DNA of 64,000 bases from JARLGU01 sp036504535 (lineage in GTDB: Bacteria > Armatimonadota > Armatimonadia > Armatimonadales > Capsulimonadaceae), in assembly GCA_036504535.1 (NCBI GenBank), contig DASXUY010000052.1, positions 12,074-76,073 on the forward strand. Direction: 5' to 3'. Numbering within the stretch: the first letter of the stretch is position 1; every line of letters begins with the position of its first letter. This document shows, one piece after another, positions 59,597 through 64,000 of this stretch. The notes under the pieces were generated by a model, which searched no databases, had not been told where the DNA came from, and saw nothing but the letters and a program-made list of their open reading frames with translations. Position numbers and translations under genes: made by a program.

Positions 59597-60523
59597 ATGG
59601 CCGAATCCAACACAAGCATTCGTGAAAACCACATCATCGGAGAAACAACGCGTGAACGAATTGTCACGCCCACGCTTTGCCCTGCGCTTGGTATGCACAG
59701 CATTTCCATAGCGGGAACGACTGATGCTGGTTACGGATTCTCGTTCACGCGTCAACGCCACAGCATGTGCCAGATCCTGGCTTGCGTTCATGGGTCAGGC
59801 GAAGTAATGGTCGATGGTGTTTGGGTACCTTGCCCTGCAGGGAGCGCTTACGTCACACCGCCACGGGAGTTTCACGCCTACCGCGCCATATGGGGCCAGC
59901 CTTGGCGCCTCGTGTGGGTGATCTATGACGGCGCTCCGCAGGATGTGCCCCGAATTGCTGTCGACCGTCCTACGGTAATAGTCGGCGACTTTAAGCCCCT
60001 CGAATTAGCGATTGGCCAGCTTTACGACGAAATGATGGGGTCGGCAAACTCGGGGATCATGCTCAGCCTCGCGGCGCTTGTGGACGGCTATGCGCAACGC
60101 TTGCTGGTGCCTCCTACAAGGCTCGCGCCAGTCTGGAACGCATTACGGGCAAACTTGAAGGCGCCTTGGACGATTACCGAAATGGCATCTATTGCAGCGG
60201 TTAGCACCGAGCACTTGCGCCGTCTGTGCTACGACGAGACGGGAACGAGTCCACTCCGCTTTCTGACGCAGCTGCGGATGCGAGAGGCGTGCGCACTTCT
60301 GGCATCGTCGTCGTACACGCTCACGCAGGTGGCTGAGCGCGTCGGCTACGAGAACGTGTTCGCATTCAGCACAGCGTTCAGGCGGTCTCTCGGCATCGCG
60401 CCCTCGGACTACCGCTCGTCCGGCGGTAGCGTCAATCCGTCCGGTGTCGCTTCTACTCCACCACCCCGCGACGCGGATCCTTCACCTTCAGCACGATCCA
60501 CCCCACAGCCACAACGCTCATAA
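59597..60523 (+). CDS. AraC-family transcriptional regulator
   Basis: Sugar-responsive activator of 308 residues. An N-terminal cupin (RHSMCQILACVHGSGEVMVDG, WVPCPAGSAYVTPPREFHAYRA) is followed by a C-terminal double helix-turn-helix (about 190-285): WTITEMASIAAVSTEHLRRL, LLASSSYTLTQVAERVGYEN and FAFSTAFRRSLGIAPSDYRS, all canonical. It is divergent from GH2 copy 2 with 39 bases between starts and very probably controls it. The last ~33 residues are Pro/Ser-rich and come from sequence overlapping the 3' end of the MFS gene on the opposite strand by 71 bases. Confidence 0.92.
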   Translation: MAESNTSIRENHIIGETTRERIVTPTLCPALGMHSISIAGTTDAGYGFSFTRQRHSMCQILACVHGSGEVMVDGVWVPCPAGSAYVTPPREFHAYRAIWGQPWRLVWVIYDGAPQDVPRIAVDRPTVIVGDFKPLELAIGQLYDEMMGSANSGIMLSLAALVDGYAQRLLVPPTRLAPVWNALRANLKAPWTITEMASIAAVSTEHLRRLCYDETGTSPLRFLTQLRMREACALLASSSYTLTQVAERVGYENVFAFSTAFRRSLGIAPSDYRSSGGSVNPSGVASTPPPRDADPSPSARSTPQPQRS

Positions 60524-61748
60524 CCAGGCATCCGGCGAAGACAGTGCGTGTGCCAAAGTGAGCAGCCGCGAGCCCGGCTAGCATGGGCAGAAGAAACGTC
60601 ATGCTTCCGACCACCAGGTTAGCGACAATAATGTGAGCTGTTCGATTGTCGTGCGGGCAGGTTTCAAACACCATATTGAAGTGTGATATGACGCCCGCCC
60701 CCGCGCAGACTCCTGCGCACAAGTATGCCGCGACACACGCTGCCTGACCTGCTCCGGCAAGCAGGATCGTGAGCGCGATCACTTGAAATACGGCACCGAT
60801 GATTAGCCCCAACCGGTGGCCGTAGAGGTCACCCAGTCGGCCGAATCCCATGTTCGCAATGGCGGCGCCGACGGTTAGTGCTGCTCCCGCAGTCACCAGC
60901 GTCCCCGCAGGAATCGCGCCACCGTCGGGCGACGAAAAGTAGTCGGCAATCAGCGGGACCATACAAAAACCAGCTGCCGTAAGGATGCGCCCGGTGAGGA
61001 ACGACCGGAAGTTCGTGTCTGAAAGGCTGTGCTTGAAGTCAGCAATGATTGCACCAGCAGACGGCTTTGGAGCGTCATCGTCGGTAGCCCCGGGATCGTC
61101 AACCAACCAGAATGTCGCCAGCGAGGCGCACGCCACCACGGCTGCCGCGATGTAGAGCAGCGCGAACGGTCGAATGCCGTGCGCGCCGTTGAGCCATGCC
61201 CCAGCCCCGAGGGCGCCGAGTGTCCCTGCTGCCGCAGACGAGCAGAACGCCATCCCCATCACCGTTCCGCGAACAGCCACGCGAAAGATCCGTGCCAGCC
61301 AGTCCATCCACACCGCACCGATCACGCCGATAGAGCCGATGAACAGGCCATATGCAGCAAACACAGCGCAGCGGGTCACGATGCGGCCCAACACGGGCTC
61401 GGCTAGCAGAAGCAGCCCCATGAGAAGAATGGCCGGGATGACAAATGCGTAGTGGTAGGCAATCAGCCGCTTCTTCATAGCGGACCGCGACCGGAACAGG
61501 TACATCCCCAATAGTTGTGGAAGGATTCCAGATACCGTTTCCAGAGTCGAAATAGACCCGATCATCGCTGGCCCCGCCCCGAGCTCACGGAGCGCAACCA
61601 CCAGCACCGTCGCCGATGAAATCATCGCTGATGTTGTGCCCCACAGCGCCTCCCCGACAACATTGACCGCAGCGTTGCGCCGCTCGGCAGGCTGCATTCT
61701 GAGGTCGGTGTTTGGGGCGGCTGTAGGGCTGATGGATGGCGTGGTCAT
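60453..61748 (-). CDS. MFS transporter
   Basis: Major facilitator superfamily membrane protein of 431 residues with twelve predicted spans. Typical features are GPAMIGSISTLETVSGILPQLLG in the first half, a cytoplasmic loop around ATDDDAPKPSAGAII (about 215-235), and GRLGDLYGHRLGLIIGAVFQ, the DR-type loop 8-9 motif. The short charged loops follow positive-inside rules. The substrate is unknown; sugars or glycan fragments are plausible beside AraC and hydrolases. It converges on and overlaps the AraC gene by 71 bases. There is no clear Shine-Dalgarno, and a structured repeat begins 11 bases upstream of the ATG. Confidence 0.88.
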   Translation of the reverse strand: MTTPSISPTAAPNTDLRMQPAERRNAAVNVVGEALWGTTSAMISSATVLVVALRELGAGPAMIGSISTLETVSGILPQLLGMYLFRSRSAMKKRLIAYHYAFVIPAILLMGLLLLAEPVLGRIVTRCAVFAAYGLFIGSIGVIGAVWMDWLARIFRVAVRGTVMGMAFCSSAAAGTLGALGAGAWLNGAHGIRPFALLYIAAAVVACASLATFWLVDDPGATDDDAPKPSAGAIIADFKHSLSDTNFRSFLTGRILTAAGFCMVPLIADYFSSPDGGAIPAGTLVTAGAALTVGAAIANMGFGRLGDLYGHRLGLIIGAVFQVIALTILLAGAGQAACVAAYLCAGVCAGAGVISHFNMVFETCPHDNRTAHIIVANLVVGSMTFLLPMLAGLAAAHFGTRTVFAGCLVMSVVAVGWIVLKVKDPRRGVVE

Positions 61749-61758
61749 TGGGGAGATG

Positions 61759-61809
61759 TTAGGACGGCTCGTGCCGCCGGGGCATTTTTTAGGTAAGGGT
61801 GGCGGTGCG
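61759..61809. repeat. Structured repeat family D, copy 1
   Basis: About 50 bases: TTAGGACGGCTCGTGCCGCC, then GGGGCATTTTTTAGGTAAGG and GTGGCGGTGCG. It pairs CGTGCCGCC with GGCGGTGCG through two G-U wobbles. Copy 2 is at 62714-62764 in the same orientation. The two copies bracket the SGNH hydrolase gene. Confidence 0.8.
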
Positions 61810-61984
61810 ATTGATCTCGCTTATCGGTCAGCTGTCATATATTATATCGCGTTATGCGGGTGGATTGGTAACGTGGGGTGTTCTTGATCGGAGGAGATAA
61901 CCAACTTAAGGCCGAACTGACACGGACGCAACGTAATCCACCAATACTTTGTCATGCCATGAGCAGCTAAAGGATACTATCGAC

Positions 61985-62707
61985 ATGAGTCAGATCGTCA
62001 CTGCTACGCCCCAGCATTTCGCACACCTGCGCGATAAGTTCGTCACCATTGTCGCATTTGGCGATTCGATCACCGCGATCAACCACTGTACACACGGTGG
62101 TCACAATTGGACAGGCTATCTTTGGATGGGCCTGTACGAGGTCTTTCCAAATGGCTTCACGATTATCAACTCCGGTATTGGTGGCAACCACCTTGCCCAG
62201 GGACTGGTGCGGCTCGAGCGGGATGTCCTGCGGTTTGATCCGGACATTGCCATCATTAGCTATGGCATGAACGACGTCTCCAGCACCACGCCTGAGATCT
62301 TCGGCCAGCAGCTAACCGAGGCCATTCGCCGCATACGGGAGCACAACGCGTGCAGCATTATCCTCCGCACACCCAACCCGATGGTTGACATGTGGAGCGG
62401 CAAGGAGCAGAAGACCGTCCCGCAGGATGGTGCCATGGTCCCGCGCGATCTCGCACCGTTTGCCGAGGCGATTCGCGAGGTATCCCGGGAGCAGGACACT
62501 CTGCTTGTCGATCACTATGCCCTTTGGACCGAATCGATGAAAAGCCCCTGCTACGGCGACTTCCTCGCGCTGATGCACGACCCCGTCCACCCCAACGAAC
62601 TAGGGCACCGCCGCCTCTACCACGAGATTGCGCCTGTCTTCAACGCGTATCGCAACTTCTTCTACGAATGGGAGCGCGTCCTTAGCGACCAGTGCAAGGT
62701 TGCGTAG
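61985..62707 (+). CDS. SGNH/GDSL-family hydrolase
   Basis: Cytoplasmic esterase-like protein of 240 residues in the GDSL/SGNH fold. All four blocks are visible: block I IVAFGDSITAI (Ser), block II NSGIGGNHLAQ (Gly), block III SYGMNDVSS (Asn) and block V HDPVHPNELGHRR (Asp and His). Such enzymes often remove acetyl groups from sugars, in keeping with the surrounding hydrolases. The ATG at 61985 has AAAGGA 11 bases upstream; an in-frame ATG at 61949 is less likely. Identical-orientation repeat copies lie about 175 bases upstream and six bases downstream. Confidence 0.9.
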   Translation: MSQIVTATPQHFAHLRDKFVTIVAFGDSITAINHCTHGGHNWTGYLWMGLYEVFPNGFTIINSGIGGNHLAQGLVRLERDVLRFDPDIAIISYGMNDVSSTTPEIFGQQLTEAIRRIREHNACSIILRTPNPMVDMWSGKEQKTVPQDGAMVPRDLAPFAEAIREVSREQDTLLVDHYALWTESMKSPCYGDFLALMHDPVHPNELGHRRLYHEIAPVFNAYRNFFYEWERVLSDQCKVA

Positions 62708-62713
62708 GATAGA

Positions 62714-62764
62714 TTAGGACGGCTCGTGCCGCCGGGGCATTTATTAGGTAAGGGCGGCGGCACG
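62714..62764. repeat. Structured repeat family D, copy 2
   Basis: TTAGGACGGCTCGTGCCGCC, GGGGCATTTATTAGGTAAGG and GCGGCGGCACG. CGTGCCGCC pairs perfectly with GGCGGCACG. It lies six bases after the SGNH hydrolase stop and could terminate or stabilise its transcript. Confidence 0.8.
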
Positions 62765-62778
62765 TGTGGATTGAGCAG

Positions 62779-63717
62779 CTACTGCAGTGAGAGACGGTCA
62801 TCCGATGTCCAGAAGGACTGCGTGACGGATCCGTCGACAACTTGCGCCATTTCGACGCCGTGCGATTCGTCCAACGGCACAAAGTCGTATGTTATCGATA
62901 CCCAATTCTTATCAAGCGGGTCCTCCCATTCATCGTCATCGACGTCTCCGTCTTCTTCTGATACTTCCCCCTCTAGTGTATATGCGTACTGACGAGATAG
63001 CTCCCGGCATTCAATAGTCAGATCAGCGACAGAGCGCCATTCGAACTCTGTGGTTGACTCTGGTTGGTGAAAAACACCATATGACGCTACTGTTCCTGTA
63101 CCGTCGGCACGGAACTCCCACACTTCATCAAACAATACGAGCTCAGTACAGTTGGTTGGTCGCCATATGCCAATGGGTCCCGAGGCGTATTTCGATCGAT
63201 ACTTGTCTGCCAAGTGCGCCGTTGACAGCAGGCTATCGTCGTGAGATCGTGTCCAAAAGTGCATACCAATCATTCGCTCAAGGGCAACAGTTTGAAGGCG
63301 GTCAAGTTCTCGAGCGTCTGAAACGTCCAGTGTGCCATCCTCTTTGGCCATGACATCCGGCAGGTCCAACGTCGACGTTTGAATGCCTTTCCCAGCTAGT
63401 TTAGCAAAGCAGATCGCCGCAAACAGCACCTCCGCCCCCGGATTATGTTTGAGCAGCAAGACCTTATGAGCTCGTAGCAATTCGATTTTGTCGCCAGATA
63501 AGGTAACTGCTGCGAGTACACCAACTCCGCGCTTATCGCAGTCAGCTGCGAACGCCTTGATATTCGAAAGCTGTAATAATGCGCCTTTCGCAGTACGAAA
63601 CGTTTGTAGCGTCAGGTTGCATTCGCAGAATGCCCCTTTATTGATAGCCAGAAGATGGGTAACCGTTAGTCGTTTGGTATTGTCGGTTTCCGCCAATTCA
63701 ATTGATCGATCTAGCAT
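62779..63717 (-). CDS. Unrecognised cytoplasmic protein
   Basis: I do not recognise this 312-residue protein. There is no signal peptide or membrane segment. The first 100 residues resemble a compact alpha/beta region (LLQLSNIKAFAADCDKRGVG, LRAHKVLLLKHNPGAEVLFA). The C-terminal half is beta-rich with repeated W/F/Y-containing strands (ELVLFDEVWEFRADGTGTVA, SYGVFHQPESTTEFEWRSVA) and an acidic stretch EEDGDVDDDEWED (about 265-277). The FRADGTG / TEFEWR pattern resembles lipocalin-like descriptive domains seen in many uncharacterised proteins, but I cannot assign a family. The start at 63717 has GAAAGAG upstream. Next to it are hairpins that may be part of a mobile element. Confidence 0.6.
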   Translation of the reverse strand: MLDRSIELAETDNTKRLTVTHLLAINKGAFCECNLTLQTFRTAKGALLQLSNIKAFAADCDKRGVGVLAAVTLSGDKIELLRAHKVLLLKHNPGAEVLFAAICFAKLAGKGIQTSTLDLPDVMAKEDGTLDVSDARELDRLQTVALERMIGMHFWTRSHDDSLLSTAHLADKYRSKYASGPIGIWRPTNCTELVLFDEVWEFRADGTGTVASYGVFHQPESTTEFEWRSVADLTIECRELSRQYAYTLEGEVSEEDGDVDDDEWEDPLDKNWVSITYDFVPLDESHGVEMAQVVDGSVTQSFWTSDDRLSLQ

Positions 63718-63833
63718 GATGTTCTCTTTCTTCACGAACCAGCCTAAAATGGTTGCGTGGATGGGCATTGTTGGCTAGATGACTCCTGAACTTCGATTAT
63801 CCGACCAAGTGACCTTTCTCTTTATGTCGCCGT

Positions 63834-63950
63834 CTTAGCATGTATTGCTAAGCACAATTGAGTCAGAGACCACCGGCAGAGCCGGTGGCTTGAATATGAA
63901 CCGCTCAAAGCGGATAGTTGTTGGTACAGATTGGGCCTCCTGAAGGAGGC
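63834..63950. mobile_element. Series of four hairpins, possible end of an IS200/IS605-like element running past the window
   Basis: Four successive perfect stems: CTTAGCA / TGCTAAG (63834-63852), CCACCGGC / GCCGGTGG with a three-base loop (63870-63888), CCGCT / AGCGG (63901-63913) and GCCTCC / GGAGGC (63935-63950). Subterminal short-loop hairpins like these, notably a CCACCGGC-type stem, are common at the ends of IS200/IS605 elements. No transposase frame is visible in the remaining 50 bases. Confidence 0.4.
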
Positions 63951-64000
63951 TTACAATAGGCTCAGTTGATCCAAGCGCTTATCGGCTTGTTCCTGACGCT

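Noticed and set aside
1..64000. CRISPR arrays, tRNA and rRNA genes
   Set aside because: No regularly spaced repeats with unique spacers and no TPsiC-arm-like tRNA ends were seen in the intergenic gaps by eye; a covariance-model scan was not possible.

Overview
The window is about 56% GC by eye and codes densely for a diderm (Gram-negative-type) bacterium. It holds nearly the whole Raetz lipid A pathway (lpxA, B, C, D, K and an LpxL-like acyltransferase), the MsbA flippase, two heptosyltransferase-like GT9 enzymes, BamA with three POTRA domains, an OmpH/Skp chaperone and TamB. The order bamA-ompH-lpxD-lpxC-fabZ-lpxA-lpxB, the DUF5703 and DUF4380 proteins, the many glycoside hydrolases and the dispersed GC-rich repeats fit an Armatimonadota-like genome. 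That placement is inference from gene content; no rRNA, tRNA or other marker in the window settles it.

Layout. 1-1.7 kb: end of a Sua5/YwlC tRNA-modification gene, a secreted CBM9-like protein and a CsbD-family stress protein. 1.7-16.2 kb, nearly all on the minus strand: ftsK, deoB, a DUF4380 protein, a 1 kb repeat-rich gene-free stretch, a large secreted DUF5703 glycosidase-like protein, serC, a Sel1-repeat protein and an M3 peptidase. 16.2-17.7 kb, plus strand: a vWA protein. 17.8-44.9 kb, minus strand: one long envelope gene string, read from tamB at its upstream end through an ECF sigma factor, bamA, ompH, a lipoprotein, lpxD, lpxC, fabZ, lpxA, lpxB, an ICMT-like methyltransferase, msbA, a DUF374 acyltransferase, lpxK, lpxL-like, two GT9 genes, a GH36-like alpha-galactosidase and a fused membrane/spermidine-synthase-like protein. 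Repeats interrupt the string between lpxA and lpxB and between fabZ and lpxA.

45-51.6 kb: lipA, a Gfo/Idh/MocA oxidoreductase, citrate synthase, a secreted cytochrome c fused to a lectin-like domain, serS and a PAP2 phosphatase. 51.9-62.7 kb is a carbohydrate island. A plus-strand operon (glycosyltransferase, UDP-galactopyranose mutase, GH1-like protein) lies between two paralogous GH2 hydrolases, followed by a divergent AraC regulator, an MFS exporter-like protein and an SGNH hydrolase bracketed by a structured repeat. The end of the window has an unrecognised 312-residue protein and four successive hairpins that look like the edge of an IS200/IS605-type element or another structured-RNA region.

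The most interesting leads are the galactofuranose synthesis operon framed by GH2 paralogues (possible synthesis and turnover of the same sugar), the membrane methyltransferase coupled to msbA, the ECF sigma factor set between tamB and bamA, and several dispersed repeat families. One of these keeps its fold through G-U wobble substitutions. No CRISPR array, tRNA, rRNA or complete insertion sequence was seen.
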